Counted from the stretch's first letter, positions 1 to 9,438 are shown. The stretch is 28,280 bases of DNA from SZUA-229 sp964531165 (GCA_964531165.1 CAZHEA010000039.1:1-28280); one strand, 5' to 3'. Program-made: numbers and translations. Notes: generated by a model from the letters alone, not told the origin.

Positions 1-762
1 CGTACCACCAATAAAATCTTAAAAGCCTACTTAAAAGCCAAAGGCGTTAAAGATAAAGACATCATGATTAACTACACACCATTCGGTCACTCTGACTGGC
101 AGTCAATCGTATCTGACATTAAGAAGTTCGGTAGCGCAGGTAAGAAAACCGCGGTTGTATCAACTATTAACGGTGATGCAAACGTACCTTTCTATAAAGA
201 GTTAGGCAACCAGGGCATTTCTGCTGAAGATATTCCGGTTGTTGCATTCTCTGTTGGTGAAGAAGAACTTTCCGGCTTAGATACTAAGCCACTGGTTGGT
301 CATCTTGCAGCATGGAATTACTTCATGAGCAATGAGTCAGACGAAAACGAAGAGTTCATTGAGCAATGGCATAAATTTATTAAAGACAAAAAACGTGTAA
401 CCAACGATCCAATGGAAGCACATTACATTGGCTTTAATATGTGGATAAAAGCAGTAGAAAAAGCTGGCACAACTGATCCGTCAAAAGTTCAGGCAGCACT
501 GATTGGTATTTCTGTACCGAACTTAACCGGCGGTTACTCTGCAATGATGCCTAACCATCACATTACTAAGCCTGTGTTAATTGGTGAAATTCAGGCCAAT
601 GGTCAGTTCGACACGGTTTGGGAAACATCAGGTTTAGTTGCGGGTGATGCATGGTCTGATTACCTGCCCGGTTCACGTGATCTGATTTCTGACTGGCGTA
701 CGCCAATGTCTTGCGGTAACTATAACGTTAAGACTAAGAAATGTAGTGGTCAGAATTATTAA
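1..762 (+). CDS. urtA: Urea ABC transporter substrate-binding protein UrtA, 5' end missing
   Basis: This is the C-terminal part of the periplasmic urea-binding protein that delivers urea to the UrtBC permease. The reading frame is open from base 1, so the gene starts outside the window; the ATG at 64 is internal (Met-Ile-Asn-Tyr-Thr). The 253 visible residues carry the periplasmic-binding-protein type 1 fold typical of branched-chain amino acid/urea binding proteins, including HSDWQSIVSDIK, the DPMEAHYIGFNMW segment and a C-terminal tail with two Cys in SCGNYNVKTKKCSG. The identification rests on these motifs and on the urtBCDE genes directly downstream. A repeat and a strong hairpin separate it from urtB, which fits the usual excess of binding protein over permease. 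Confidence 0.93.
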   Translation, partial: RTTNKILKAYLKAKGVKDKDIMINYTPFGHSDWQSIVSDIKKFGSAGKKTAVVSTINGDANVPFYKELGNQGISAEDIPVVAFSVGEEELSGLDTKPLVGHLAAWNYFMSNESDENEEFIEQWHKFIKDKKRVTNDPMEAHYIGFNMWIKAVEKAGTTDPSKVQAALIGISVPNLTGGYSAMMPNHHITKPVLIGEIQANGQFDTVWETSGLVAGDAWSDYLPGSRDLISDWRTPMSCGNYNVKTKKCSGQNY

Positions 763-787
763 AATATAGATCTGTCACAACAATCTT

Positions 788-874
788 GTCATCTCCGAAT
801 GCTTCTATCGGAGATCCAGTGACTTAAAATACGGCAAGGACACTGGATTCCCGATAGAAGCATTCGGGAATGAC
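788..874. repeat. Palindromic repeat family A, copy 1
   Basis: This 87-bp element begins gtcatctccgaatgcttcta and ends with the inverted gcattcgggaatgac. Both ends pair, and the core holds gatccagtgac against cactggattc. The same unit recurs at 4678, 11257 and 13034, with a half copy at 8861. It has no coding capacity and resembles a MITE-like intergenic element. It lies between urtA and urtB. Confidence 0.85.
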
Positions 875-926
875 AAAAAATTTAATGGTCATCAAAAAAA
901 ACTGTATTTCAGCTTTCTTTGATTTT

Positions 927-979
927 ATGAATGCAGCTTATTGAACATAACGAACTCCTGCTAAATAAGCTGCATTCAT
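927..979 (+). terminator. Strong hairpin between urtA and urtB
   Basis: A perfect 16-bp inverted repeat (atgaatgcagcttatt at 927-942, complement at 964-979) surrounds a 21-nt loop and is followed by the T-rich tttctttatta. It may act as a partial terminator or as an mRNA 3'-end stabiliser for urtA. No separate promoter for urtB was recognised with confidence. Confidence 0.55.
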
Positions 980-1038
980 TTTCTTTATTATTTTTATATT
1001 AATTTTTCATAACATTTTTTCAGCGAGATACTGGCATA

Positions 1039-2673
1039 ATGCAACATGCAATAAGCATTAATTTAAAAAAGCTAACTTTTATTATAATGGCTTTTTCATT
1101 TTTATTCGGATTTACCCAAAACCTGTTTGCTGAAGAGATACCGGAAGAAATGCCATTAGAAGAATCCTGGCATATTCTCAGCACCAAAAACTACAACAAT
1201 AAAAAACGTGCCATAGAAAATATCGCCAGACAAAATCCACCGCAGGCAATAGAAGCCCTTAAAGCCATGCTCGACGGAAAACTATTTTATGCCAAAAGTG
1301 ACAAGCAACTGTTTATTATGCTTGAAGTTGCCGACAGCTATCAGTTCAGTCACCTTTTTACAGATAAAAAAATTACCCAGGAAAGAAAGCGCGGCTTTAA
1401 AAAAGTAAAAATCAATAATAAATTACGCCGCACCATTCGCCACTCACTGGCTACCCTGCAGCTTAACCATGAAAATATCGACATCCGTTTAGCGGCCGTT
1501 AATGAACTGCTAAAAAACCCGCAGGAAGATGCGGCAGATATTATTAATCAACTGATGAAAAGCGAAACTAATACTAAAGTAATTAACGCCGCTAACACCC
1601 TGCTGGCGGTACTCGATCTTCAGCATGGTGATGAAACAGCACAAACACAGGCCATTAAAGTGTTAGGCAGCAGTCTGAACTCATCAGCAATGAATGCATT
1701 AACGGACTACAAAGCGCCCAACAGCGCATTGGAAAAACAATCACAAAAAGCCATTAAAAAAATTAACGAACAGCGAAATATTTACGCCAAAGTTGAAACT
1801 GTCTTCTTCGGTCTAAGCCTTGGCTCGGTACTGGCACTATCGGCCATTGGTTTAGCCATTACCTTCGGCGTTATGGGTGTTATTAATATGGCCCACGGCG
1901 AGCTAATGATGATTGGCGCTTACACAACTTATGTTGTGCAATTAATTATGCCAGAGCAAATTGGCTTATCAATTATGGTTGCAATACCCTCGGCTTTCAT
2001 TGTCTCGGGACTGGTGGGCATTGCGATTGAGCGCGGCGTTATTCGGCATTTATACGGCCGACCACTGGAGACCCTGCTCGCTACTTTCGGTGTAAGTCTA
2101 ATTTTACAGCAAACCGTACGTTCAATTTTTTCGCCATTAAATCGCAGCGTAGAAACGCCACAATGGATGTCCGGCGCATGGCAAATTAACGATGTACTTG
2201 CCCTTACCTGGAATCGTTTATATATAATTATTTTCTGCCTGTTAGTGTTTATTGCCTTAATTCTGGTTATGAAAAAAACATTATTAGGCCTACAGGTGCG
2301 CGCCGTTTCACAAAATCGCAGCATGGCACGCGCCATGGGTGTACGTTCAGAATGGGTCGATGCTTTAACCTTCGGCCTCGGCTCCGGCATCGCCGGTTTA
2401 GCCGGTGTCGCCTTAAGTTTATTAACCAATGTCGGACCGAATCTGGGACAGGCTTATATTATCGATTCATTTATGGTAGTGGTATTCGGTGGAGTTGGAA
2501 ACTTATGGGGCACACTGGTTGCCGGCATGAGTCTCGGCATTATTAATAAAATTTTAGAACCCTGGGCCGGTGCAGTACTGGCAAAAATTATTGTGCTGAT
2601 CTTTATTATTCTATTTATACAAAAACGTCCGAAAGGCTTATTTCCTCAACGTGGCCGAGCGTCGGAGGATTAA
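1039..2673 (+). CDS. urtB: Urea ABC transporter permease UrtB
   Basis: This is one of the two inner-membrane permease subunits of the urea ABC transporter. The 544 residues comprise a signal-like hydrophobic N-terminus (about 12-31), a soluble, probably periplasmic helical segment to about residue 250, and a LivH-type permease domain with many membrane spans. Landmarks are GLAITFGVMGVINMAHGE, the short cytoplasmic RAVSQNRSMARAMGV loop and VVVFGGVGNLWGTL. The long N-terminal extension is normal for UrtB and absent from LivH. The ATG at 1039 follows gcgaga, a weak ribosome binding site. The stop codon overlaps the urtC start by one base. Confidence 0.95.
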   Translation: MQHAISINLKKLTFIIMAFSFLFGFTQNLFAEEIPEEMPLEESWHILSTKNYNNKKRAIENIARQNPPQAIEALKAMLDGKLFYAKSDKQLFIMLEVADSYQFSHLFTDKKITQERKRGFKKVKINNKLRRTIRHSLATLQLNHENIDIRLAAVNELLKNPQEDAADIINQLMKSETNTKVINAANTLLAVLDLQHGDETAQTQAIKVLGSSLNSSAMNALTDYKAPNSALEKQSQKAIKKINEQRNIYAKVETVFFGLSLGSVLALSAIGLAITFGVMGVINMAHGELMMIGAYTTYVVQLIMPEQIGLSIMVAIPSAFIVSGLVGIAIERGVIRHLYGRPLETLLATFGVSLILQQTVRSIFSPLNRSVETPQWMSGAWQINDVLALTWNRLYIIIFCLLVFIALILVMKKTLLGLQVRAVSQNRSMARAMGVRSEWVDALTFGLGSGIAGLAGVALSLLTNVGPNLGQAYIIDSFMVVVFGGVGNLWGTLVAGMSLGIINKILEPWAGAVLAKIIVLIFIILFIQKRPKGLFPQRGRASED

Positions 2674-3764
2674 TGATGACTATGTTAACGATATTAAAAA
2701 ACGACAAACCCGGCCTTTGGTTATTAGGTACCTTATTAATTGTCAGCATTCTGGTTCCTTTGCTGAATTTGGTGGTACCGGAAGATAACTTTTTCCACGT
2801 ATCGACTTACACAGTCACCCTGCTGGGAAAATATTTAACCTATGCCCTGCTCGCATTAGCCGCCGATTTAGTCTGGGGTTATCTGGGTATTTTAAGTCTG
2901 GGCCACGGTGCATTCTTTGCACTCGGCGGTTATGCCATGGGGATGTACTTAATGCGCCAGATCGGTGACCGTGGTGTTTATGGTGATCCGATATTGCCAG
3001 ACTTTATGGTATTTTTAAACTGGACTGAACTGCCCTGGTTCTGGCAAGGTTTTGATAACTTCTGGTTCGCTGCACTCATGGTAATTTTAATTCCCGGCCT
3101 GCTGGCTTATATCTTCGGATATCTGGCATTTCGTTCGCGAGTGACCGGCGTGTATTTATCGATTATCACTCAGGCCATGACCTACGCTTTAATGCTGGCA
3201 TTTTTCAGAAATGAAATGGGCTTTGGCGGTAACAATGGCCTGACCGATTTCAAAGATATTTTAGGTTTTGATTTACGCTCAGACAGCACCCGCATCGGTT
3301 TATTTTTAGCCTCCAGTGCAGCACTTGCGATTGCCTATGTTATTAGTCGTTATATTGTCAGTTCACGCTTAGGTTTAGCCTGCATTGCAATCCGTGATGC
3401 GGAGAGTCGCAGCCGATTTATTGGCTACCGGGTTGAAAATATAAAGTTATGGATATTTGTTTTTTCGGCAGTCGTCGCCGGTGTTGCCGGTGCACTGTAT
3501 GTGCCTCAGGTTGGCATTATTAATCCGGGAGAATTTTCACCGCTTAATTCAATCGAGCTTATTATCTGGGTAGCGATTGGTGGACGCAACACTTTATACG
3601 GAGCCATTATTGGCGCACTGCTGGTTAACTATTCTAAAACCTATTTCACCGCTGCCCTGCCAGAAATCTGGTTATATGCATTAGGTGCGCTGTTCGTCTT
3701 AGTGACTTTGTACTTACCCAAAGGTATTGTCGGTATACAGAGCTTAAGGAGGGTTAAAGTATGA
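2673..3764 (+). CDS. urtC: Urea ABC transporter permease UrtC
   Basis: This is the second permease subunit, 363 residues, of LivM type. It has about nine hydrophobic segments and the family stretches DLVWGYLGILSLGHGAFFALG near residues 65-85, GNNGLTDF, and AIRDAESRSRFIGY, the cytoplasmic loop that contacts the ATPases. The start at 2673 overlaps the urtB stop (taatg); an ATG one codon later is an alternative. The 3' end overlaps urtD by 4 bp (atga), so translation is probably coupled. Confidence 0.95.
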   Translation: MMTMLTILKNDKPGLWLLGTLLIVSILVPLLNLVVPEDNFFHVSTYTVTLLGKYLTYALLALAADLVWGYLGILSLGHGAFFALGGYAMGMYLMRQIGDRGVYGDPILPDFMVFLNWTELPWFWQGFDNFWFAALMVILIPGLLAYIFGYLAFRSRVTGVYLSIITQAMTYALMLAFFRNEMGFGGNNGLTDFKDILGFDLRSDSTRIGLFLASSAALAIAYVISRYIVSSRLGLACIAIRDAESRSRFIGYRVENIKLWIFVFSAVVAGVAGALYVPQVGIINPGEFSPLNSIELIIWVAIGGRNTLYGAIIGALLVNYSKTYFTAALPEIWLYALGALFVLVTLYLPKGIVGIQSLRRVKV

Positions 3765-4603
3765 AAACCATTTCAAATCCACTGGAAACCTTACGCAATT
3801 TTTCACGCCGTGATCAGGTATTTGATTTCCTTATTCAGGAACAACCACCTGAGTTAGATTTAAGTCATAATATTATTCTATATCTGGAAGGTTTGAATAA
3901 AAGTTTCGACGGATTTAAAGCCATTAACGATTTGAACTTATATATTGAAACCGGCGAGCTACGCTGTATTATCGGCCCCAACGGTGCTGGCAAATCTACC
4001 ATGATGGATATTATCACCGGTAAGACTCAACCGGATTCCGGACGCGCGTGGTTCGGTCAGCGTTTAAATTTATTGGAAATGGATGAGCCGGAAATTGCCG
4101 AAGCCGGCATCGGACGTAAATTTCAGAAACCCACGGTATTTGAAAACTTATCCGTTATTCAAAATTTAGAACTTGCCATGCTGCAGGTGAAAAAAGTCTG
4201 GCCCCTGCTCACCGCAACATTAAACGGTGAACAAAAAGATTTAATAGACGAAGTGTTAAATATTATTGGCCTGCAGGAATTAGCCCCTGACCCGGCGGGT
4301 AAACTTTCCCACGGACAGAAACAGTGGCTGGAAATTGGCATGCTGTTAATGCAAAAGCCGGCATTGCTATTAGTCGATGAGCCAGTGGCAGGTATGACCC
4401 ATCAGGAAATGGATCGCACTGCTGAATTGCTGACTTCACTGGCGGGCAAACACTCGGTAATTGTAGTGGAACATGATATGGATTTTGTACGTTCGATTGC
4501 GAATAAAGTGACGGTATTGCATCAGGGTAGTGTTTTAGCTGAGGGCACTATGTCGCAGGTGCAGGAAGATCCGAAGGTGATTGAAGTTTACCTTGGTGAA
4601 TAA
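3761..4603 (+). CDS. urtD: Urea ABC transporter ATP-binding protein UrtD
   Basis: This is the cytoplasmic ATPase subunit of LivG type, 280 residues. It shows Walker A GPNGAGKST (residues 72-80), signature LSHGQKQWLE, Walker B LLLVDEP and the switch histidine in VVEHDMDF. The roughly 35-residue N-terminal extension before the nucleotide-binding fold is common in UrtD. A strong ribosome binding site, aaggagg, precedes the ATG. The gene overlaps urtC by 4 bp. It is followed by 195 bp containing a family A repeat before urtE, an unusual break inside the operon. Confidence 0.95.
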   Translation: MKTISNPLETLRNFSRRDQVFDFLIQEQPPELDLSHNIILYLEGLNKSFDGFKAINDLNLYIETGELRCIIGPNGAGKSTMMDIITGKTQPDSGRAWFGQRLNLLEMDEPEIAEAGIGRKFQKPTVFENLSVIQNLELAMLQVKKVWPLLTATLNGEQKDLIDEVLNIIGLQELAPDPAGKLSHGQKQWLEIGMLLMQKPALLLVDEPVAGMTHQEMDRTAELLTSLAGKHSVIVVEHDMDFVRSIANKVTVLHQGSVLAEGTMSQVQEDPKVIEVYLGE

Positions 4604-4677
4604 ATAATGGGTGAGTAAATAATGGAGTGAATAAGTAATATTAGAAATCACGCCCCTTTTTGCAAACAAATATTTTC

Positions 4678-4763
4678 GTCATCCCCGAACGCCTGTGTCG
4701 GGGATCCAGTGACTTTGGATATTGTAGAGCACTAGATTCCCGACACAGACATTCGGGAATGAC
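4678..4763. repeat. Palindromic repeat family A, copy 2
   Basis: This 86-bp element starts gtcatccccgaacgcctgtg and ends with cattcgggaatgac, with ends in inverted orientation. It is inserted between urtD and urtE within an otherwise tightly packed operon. It could form an RNA hairpin that alters transcript processing. Confidence 0.85.
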
Positions 4764-4807
4764 AGGAACTTTTATGATATATAACCGAGAACAAAACATT
4801 GAATAAC

Positions 4808-5503
4808 ATGCTAAGCATCCACGGCCTCAACCAGTTTTATGGACAGAGTCACACCCTGTGGGATATAGACCTCGAAGTCCCGGAAGGTCAGTGCACCTGT
4901 TTAATGGGGCGTAATGGCGTGGGTAAAACCACCCTGCTCAGTTGCATTATGGGAGCACTCGCACTCGAGTCCGGTGAAATGAAATATCAGGATATCGAAC
5001 TGCATAAAATGCAAATGGAACAGCGTGCCAAAGCCGGTATTGGTTACGTTCCCCAGGGTCGGCAAATATTTCCGCTGCTCACCGTTGAAGAAAACTTACA
5101 GATTGGTTTACCCGCGCGTGCAGATAAAGCGAAAAATATTCCCGAATTTATTTATGATATGTTCCCGGTATTAAAAGAAATGCGTCAGCGCCGTGGCGGT
5201 GACTTATCCGGCGGTCAGCAACAGCAACTGGCGATCGGCCGGGCACTGGTAATTGATCCAAAACTGCTTATACTGGATGAACCCACTGAAGGTATACAAC
5301 CCAATATTGTGGCTGAAATCGGCGATGTTATTGGCAAACTAAATAAAGAGCTGGGAGTCACGGTGTTATTAGTTGAGCAAAAATTACACTTTGTAAAAAA
5401 AGTCGCCGATACTTTTTGCATACTCGATCGTGGCAGGCGTGTTGCCGACGGTAAAGTCGATGAACTATCCGATGCCTTAATTAAGGAATACCTCACTGTA
5501 TGA
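4808..5503 (+). CDS. urtE: Urea ABC transporter ATP-binding protein UrtE
   Basis: This is the second ATPase, of LivF type, 231 residues from the ATG at 4808. It has Walker A GRNGVGKTT, Q-loop VPQGRQIFP, signature LSGGQQQQLAIGRAL, Walker B LLILDEPTEGIQP and the switch region LLVEQ. An in-frame TTG at 4799 lies at better spacing from the weak gaga ribosome binding site and would add three residues. The ATG is preferred because UrtE proteins usually begin near MLxIxxLNQ. The 3' end overlaps ureD by 4 bp (atga), joining the transporter and urease operons. Confidence 0.94.
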   Translation: MLSIHGLNQFYGQSHTLWDIDLEVPEGQCTCLMGRNGVGKTTLLSCIMGALALESGEMKYQDIELHKMQMEQRAKAGIGYVPQGRQIFPLLTVEENLQIGLPARADKAKNIPEFIYDMFPVLKEMRQRRGGDLSGGQQQQLAIGRALVIDPKLLILDEPTEGIQPNIVAEIGDVIGKLNKELGVTVLLVEQKLHFVKKVADTFCILDRGRRVADGKVDELSDALIKEYLTV

Positions 5504-6354
5504 GTGCTGTTTTGTCCTCTGAAGATGATAATAGCCAGAGTAGCGGATGGAAAGCCCACTTACAGTTATCATTTAAAAAACAAACCACAAAAACCGTGCT
5601 GGGTAAATGTAATCACTTCGGCCCGTTACGCGTGCAGCGACCTTTTTATCCCGAAAACAATCTTGCCCACGTTTACATTTTACATCCACCCGCCGGTGTC
5701 GTCGGCGGCGATCAGCTTAATATTGACATTAATGTACAAGCAAATGCACAGGCTCTGTGCACCACCCCTGGCTCAGGAAAATTTTATTTAAGTGCCGGTG
5801 ACTGGGCGATATTCAATCAGACGTTAAATATTGAATCCGGTGCCAGCTTAGAATGGCTGCCGCAGGAAAATATTTTATTTGCCGGTGCCAAAGTTAAAGC
5901 CCGCACCAAAATCATATTACAGGATGATGCTAAATTTATCGGTTGGGAAGTTAACTGTTTAGGCCGACCCAGCAGCGGTGAAATATTTGATCACGGTGCA
6001 TTTGATTCACAACTGGAGTTTTATCATAATCAAAAACTCATTCTGGTAGAGAATCAACGTGTACTAAATAAAAAAATGTTAACGGCTGCAGCGGGTTTGC
6101 GGGGTAAAGCCATGCAGGCAACACTGTTGGCATTTCCCTGCAATGAAAAACACCTTGGTGCAGCACGTGATAAATTAACAGAATTAAATGCAACAACATT
6201 ATCTGCCGTCACCCTCATTGAGGGTTTACTGGTGATGCGCGTGTTAAGTCATCAGAATGAGAATTTAAAACTGCAACTACTTTCGGTTTGGGAAACATTA
6301 CGGCCGCTGTTGCTTGAGCGTGATGCGGTTGCGCCAAGAATTTGGGCGACCTGA
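5500..6354 (+). CDS. ureD: Urease accessory protein UreD
   Basis: UreD (also called UreH) binds apo-urease and, with UreF and UreG, forms the complex that delivers nickel and CO2 to the active site. The 284 residues include family motifs FGPLRVQRPFYPE, HPPAGVVGGDQLNI, TTPGSGKFYLS, EWLPQENILF and a central GWEVNCLGRPSSGE. The length is normal. Translation starts inside the end of urtE (4-bp overlap), implying co-expression with urea uptake. Confidence 0.96.
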   Translation: MSAVLSSEDDNSQSSGWKAHLQLSFKKQTTKTVLGKCNHFGPLRVQRPFYPENNLAHVYILHPPAGVVGGDQLNIDINVQANAQALCTTPGSGKFYLSAGDWAIFNQTLNIESGASLEWLPQENILFAGAKVKARTKIILQDDAKFIGWEVNCLGRPSSGEIFDHGAFDSQLEFYHNQKLILVENQRVLNKKMLTAAAGLRGKAMQATLLAFPCNEKHLGAARDKLTELNATTLSAVTLIEGLLVMRVLSHQNENLKLQLLSVWETLRPLLLERDAVAPRIWAT

Positions 6355-6410
6355 GATAAAATCTTCCAGAAAATAATATATACAAATAAAAATAGAAAAC
6401 AGGAACCACC

Positions 6411-6713
6411 ATGGACCTAACACCCAGAGAAAAAGATAAGCTCCTGCTGTTCACCGCTGCCCTGCTCGCCGAACGTCGACTAGCCCGCGGGGTAAAGCTC
6501 AATCACCCGGAAGCCATGGCTTACATTAGTGCCGCTATTATAGAAGGTGCACGCGATGGTAAAACCGTGGCTGAACTAATGAATGAAAGCCGGCATATTT
6601 TAACTGCCGATCAGGTCATGGATGGTATTGCGGAGATGATTCAGGAAGTGCAGGTTGAAGCCACCTTTCCGGATGGTACTAAATTAGTGACAGTGCATCA
6701 GCCAATTACTTAA
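6411..6713 (+). CDS. ureA: Urease subunit gamma
   Basis: This is the smallest structural subunit of urease, 100 residues, the usual length. It begins MDLTPREKDKLLLFTAALLA and contains the conserved RGVKLNHPEA and the ending VEATFPDGTKLVTVHQPI. It assembles with UreB and UreC into the (abc)3 enzyme that hydrolyses urea. It sits 56 bp after ureD and follows aggaaccacc, a good ribosome binding site. Confidence 0.97.
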   Translation: MDLTPREKDKLLLFTAALLAERRLARGVKLNHPEAMAYISAAIIEGARDGKTVAELMNESRHILTADQVMDGIAEMIQEVQVEATFPDGTKLVTVHQPIT

Positions 6714-6720
6714 ATAAGCC

Positions 6721-6787
6721 TGTAGGTTCGAATTCATTCGAACAATGTCGAGTCACGATATTTTTGTGTGAATAAATTCGCACCTAC
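6721..6787. repeat. Palindromic repeat family C between ureA and ureB
   Basis: An imperfect inverted repeat of about 67 bp has outer arms tgtaggttcgaattcattcg and the complementary ataaattcgcacctaca. Units of this kind (tgtaggt-cgaatt-cattcg) are common REP-like intergenic palindromes in gammaproteobacteria. A spurious GTG extension of ureB runs through it. Only one copy is seen in this window. Confidence 0.7.
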
Positions 6788-6815
6788 AACCAAACTAAAA
6801 AACCAGGAGTACATT

Positions 6816-7151
6816 ATGATACCCGGTGAAATGAAAATTGCAGACGGCGAAATCGAAATCAATGCCGGCCGTGAAACTGTCACTGTCGAAGTGGCTAACA
6901 ACGCTGATCGCCCGATACAAATTGGTTCCCATTATCACTTTTTTGAATCCAATACCGCACTACAGTTCGAGCGTAAAAAAACTCGCGGCTTTCGCTTAAA
7001 TATTCCGGCAGGCACCGCAGTCAGATTTGAACCGGGACAAAGTCGCACGGTGGAATTAGTGGCCTATGCGGGCAAACGTGAAGTCTATGGCTTTCAGGGC
7101 AAGGTAATGGGTTCACTCGATTCAAAAAACACATCAGGGGCAGGTAACTAA
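6816..7151 (+). CDS. ureB: Urease subunit beta
   Basis: This is a urease structural subunit of 111 residues from the ATG at 6816. That start follows aggag at 6805-6809 and gives the canonical N-terminus MIPGEMKIADGEIEINAGRE. Later motifs are NNADRPIQIGSHYHFFE, GFRLNIPAGTAVRFEPGQ and YGFQGKVMG. The frame stays open upstream to a GTG at 6768, but that stretch lies inside a palindromic repeat and does not resemble urease. ureC follows one base after the stop. Confidence 0.96.
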   Translation: MIPGEMKIADGEIEINAGRETVTVEVANNADRPIQIGSHYHFFESNTALQFERKKTRGFRLNIPAGTAVRFEPGQSRTVELVAYAGKREVYGFQGKVMGSLDSKNTSGAGN

Positions 7152-7152
7152 A

Positions 7153-8856
7153 ATGGCAACCATGAACCGACAGGCTTACGCAGAAATGTTCGGCCCCACC
7201 ACCGGCGATAAATTACGTTTAGCCGATACAGAGTTGTGGATTGAAGTTGAAAAAGATTTCACCGACTATGGCGACGAAGTAAAATTTGGTGGCGGTAAAG
7301 TGATTCGCGATGGCATGGGGCAATGTCAGGCAATGTCTGCAGAAATTGCGGACGTGGTCATTACCAATGCATTAATTATCGATCACTGGGGAATTGTAAA
7401 AGCCGACATCGGTATTAAAGACGGACGCATCGCCGCCATTGGTAAAGCCGGTAATCCTGACGTGCAGGATAACGTGGATATTTTAATTGGCCCGGGCACT
7501 GATGTGATTGGCGGCGAAGGAAAAATTATTACCGCTGGCGGTATTGACGCCCATATTCATTTTATCTGCCCGCAACAAATTGAAGAAGCATTAGCATCCG
7601 GCATTACGACTATGCTCGGTGGCGGCACTGGCCCGTCAACCGGCACCAACGCCACCACCTGCACACCGGGGCCGTGGAATATACACCGCATGTTACAGGC
7701 CGCCGATGTCTTTCCAATGAATTTAGGATTTATGGGAAAAGGCAATGCCAGCCAGCCAGAACCTCTGCGTGAACAGGTTGAAGCGGGTGCCATGGGTTTA
7801 AAATTACACGAAGACTGGGGCACCACGCCGGCGACCATTCGCAACTGTTTAAGTGTCGCGGAAGAAACCGATATTCAGGTTGCGATTCACACCGACACCT
7901 TAAATGAATCGGGCTTTGTTGAAGATACCATCGAAGCATTTGAAGACCGCACGATTCACACTTATCACACTGAAGGTGCCGGCGGCGGTCACGCACCGGA
8001 TATTATTCGTGCCTGTGGTTTAAATAATGTATTACCTTCATCAACTAATCCAACACGGCCATACACAGTTAACACCATCGATGAACATTTAGATATGTTA
8101 ATGGTGTGCCACCATCTTGATCCGAGCATTGCCGAAGATGTCGCCTTTGCCGAATCTCGCATTCGCCGCGAAACTATTGCCGCGGAAGATATTTTGCACG
8201 ACCTCGGTGCCTTCTCGATGATTTCATCTGATTCACAGGCCATGGGGCGTGTCGGCGAAGTCATTACCCGCACCTGGCAAACCGCGCACAAAATGAAAGT
8301 GCAACGTGGTGCATTTGAAAATGACAGCGAGTTTAATGACAACAACCGGGTTAAACGTTACATCGCTAAATATACGATTAACCCTGCCCTGTCTCATGGC
8401 ATCGCACACGAAGTCGGTTCCGTTGAAGTCGGCAAGCTGGCGGATTTAGTTTTATGGCAACCGGCCTTCTTTGGCGTAAAACCGACGCTTATTATTAAAG
8501 GCGGCATGATTGCCCATGCATTAATGGGAGATGCCAATGCCTCTATTCCAACACCACAGCCGGTACATTATCGTCCCATGTTTGGCAGTTTTGGACAGGC
8601 GTTAAGTGCCACCAGCATGACGTTTATTTCCGAGGCAGCAAAATCTGCGGGTATTGTTGAGCAACTGCAATTACAGAAAAGAATCGGTGTGGTAAAAAAT
8701 TGCCGTAATATTAAGAAGCAGGATTTAATTCATAATAACTACACACCAACCATTGAAGTCGATTCGCAAACTTATGAAGTACGGGCGGATGGGATTTTAC
8801 TGACCTGTGAACCGGCAAAAGTATTGCCGATGGCACAGCGGTATTTTTTGTTTTAA
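7153..8856 (+). CDS. ureC: Urease subunit alpha (catalytic)
   Basis: This is the nickel amidohydrolase subunit that hydrolyses urea to ammonia and carbamate. The 567 residues match the classical Klebsiella enzyme in length and residue numbering. Nickel ligands His134 and His136 (DAHIHF), the carbamylated Lys217 (GLKLHEDW), His246, His272 and Asp360 (MISSDSQAMGR) are all present, as is the catalytic His320 in the mobile flap (MVCHHLD). Nothing suggests inactivation. A family A half repeat follows immediately, before ureE. Confidence 0.98.
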   Translation: MATMNRQAYAEMFGPTTGDKLRLADTELWIEVEKDFTDYGDEVKFGGGKVIRDGMGQCQAMSAEIADVVITNALIIDHWGIVKADIGIKDGRIAAIGKAGNPDVQDNVDILIGPGTDVIGGEGKIITAGGIDAHIHFICPQQIEEALASGITTMLGGGTGPSTGTNATTCTPGPWNIHRMLQAADVFPMNLGFMGKGNASQPEPLREQVEAGAMGLKLHEDWGTTPATIRNCLSVAEETDIQVAIHTDTLNESGFVEDTIEAFEDRTIHTYHTEGAGGGHAPDIIRACGLNNVLPSSTNPTRPYTVNTIDEHLDMLMVCHHLDPSIAEDVAFAESRIRRETIAAEDILHDLGAFSMISSDSQAMGRVGEVITRTWQTAHKMKVQRGAFENDSEFNDNNRVKRYIAKYTINPALSHGIAHEVGSVEVGKLADLVLWQPAFFGVKPTLIIKGGMIAHALMGDANASIPTPQPVHYRPMFGSFGQALSATSMTFISEAAKSAGIVEQLQLQKRIGVVKNCRNIKKQDLIHNNYTPTIEVDSQTYEVRADGILLTCEPAKVLPMAQRYFLF

Positions 8857-8860
8857 TCTC

Positions 8861-8891
8861 GTCATTCCCGAATGCCTGTGTCGGGAATGAC
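8861..8891. repeat. Family A half copy forming a perfect hairpin after ureC
   Basis: The 31 bp consist of an 11-bp perfect inverted repeat, gtcattcccga against tcgggaatgac, around a 9-base loop. It appears to be one arm of the repeats at 4678 and 11257. It lies 5 bp after the ureC stop and may act as a weak terminator or mRNA stabiliser inside the operon. Confidence 0.75.
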
Positions 8892-8937
8892 GAGTACTTT
8901 TAATTAAAAATATAATTTAAATTTTAAAGAAGCATAG

Positions 8938-9426
8938 ATGATTGAACTAACAAAACTACTAGATAATAAAATCAAAGCTGATGCCACACTCACCCTGCCC
9001 ATCGAACAACGGGTACGTAGCCGTTTAAAAGTTACCCTTGACGATGGTCGTGACGCAGGCTTATTTTTACCCCGTGGCACGCTGATTCGTGGCGGTGATT
9101 GTTTATCCGATAACACTGGATTAATAATAGAAATTATCGCCGCCGATGAAACCGTTTCCACTTTGCATTGCGACGACACTACAAAGCTGGCACGCGCCGC
9201 ATACCATTTAGGTAACCGGCATATTCCATTACAAATTGAAAGCAACTGGTTACGCTATCAACACGATCATGTGCTGGATGAAATGCTTGAGCAAATGGGC
9301 CTGAACGTTATCGTTGAAAGCGCACCGTTTGAACCCGAAGCCGGTGCTTATCAACAGGCACCCCATCAACATAATCACGATCACGACCATAGCCATGCTC
9401 ATGACAACTCACATTCACATAATTAA
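8938..9426 (+). CDS. ureE: Urease accessory metallochaperone UreE
   Basis: UreE binds nickel and hands it to UreG during urease maturation. The 162 residues hold the N-terminal domain (VRSRLKVTLDDGRDAGLFLPRG), the metal-binding domain motif AYHLGNRHIPLQIE, and a histidine-rich tail (HQHNHDHDHSHAHDNSHSHN, about ten His), as in nickel-storing UreE. It is 12 bp upstream of the ureJ-like gene. Its start follows aaagaag. Confidence 0.96.
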   Translation: MIELTKLLDNKIKADATLTLPIEQRVRSRLKVTLDDGRDAGLFLPRGTLIRGGDCLSDNTGLIIEIIAADETVSTLHCDDTTKLARAAYHLGNRHIPLQIESNWLRYQHDHVLDEMLEQMGLNVIVESAPFEPEAGAYQQAPHQHNHDHDHSHAHDNSHSHN

Positions 9427-9438
9427 GGAAACAAAAAA

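Noticed and set aside
6768..6815. N-terminal extension of ureB from a GTG
   Set aside because: It runs through a palindromic repeat, has no urease similarity, and the ATG at 6816 has a proper ribosome binding site and the canonical MIPGE start.
7557..8345. Antisense open frames inside ureC
   Set aside because: They are shadows of a strongly conserved coding sequence, with no independent start signals.
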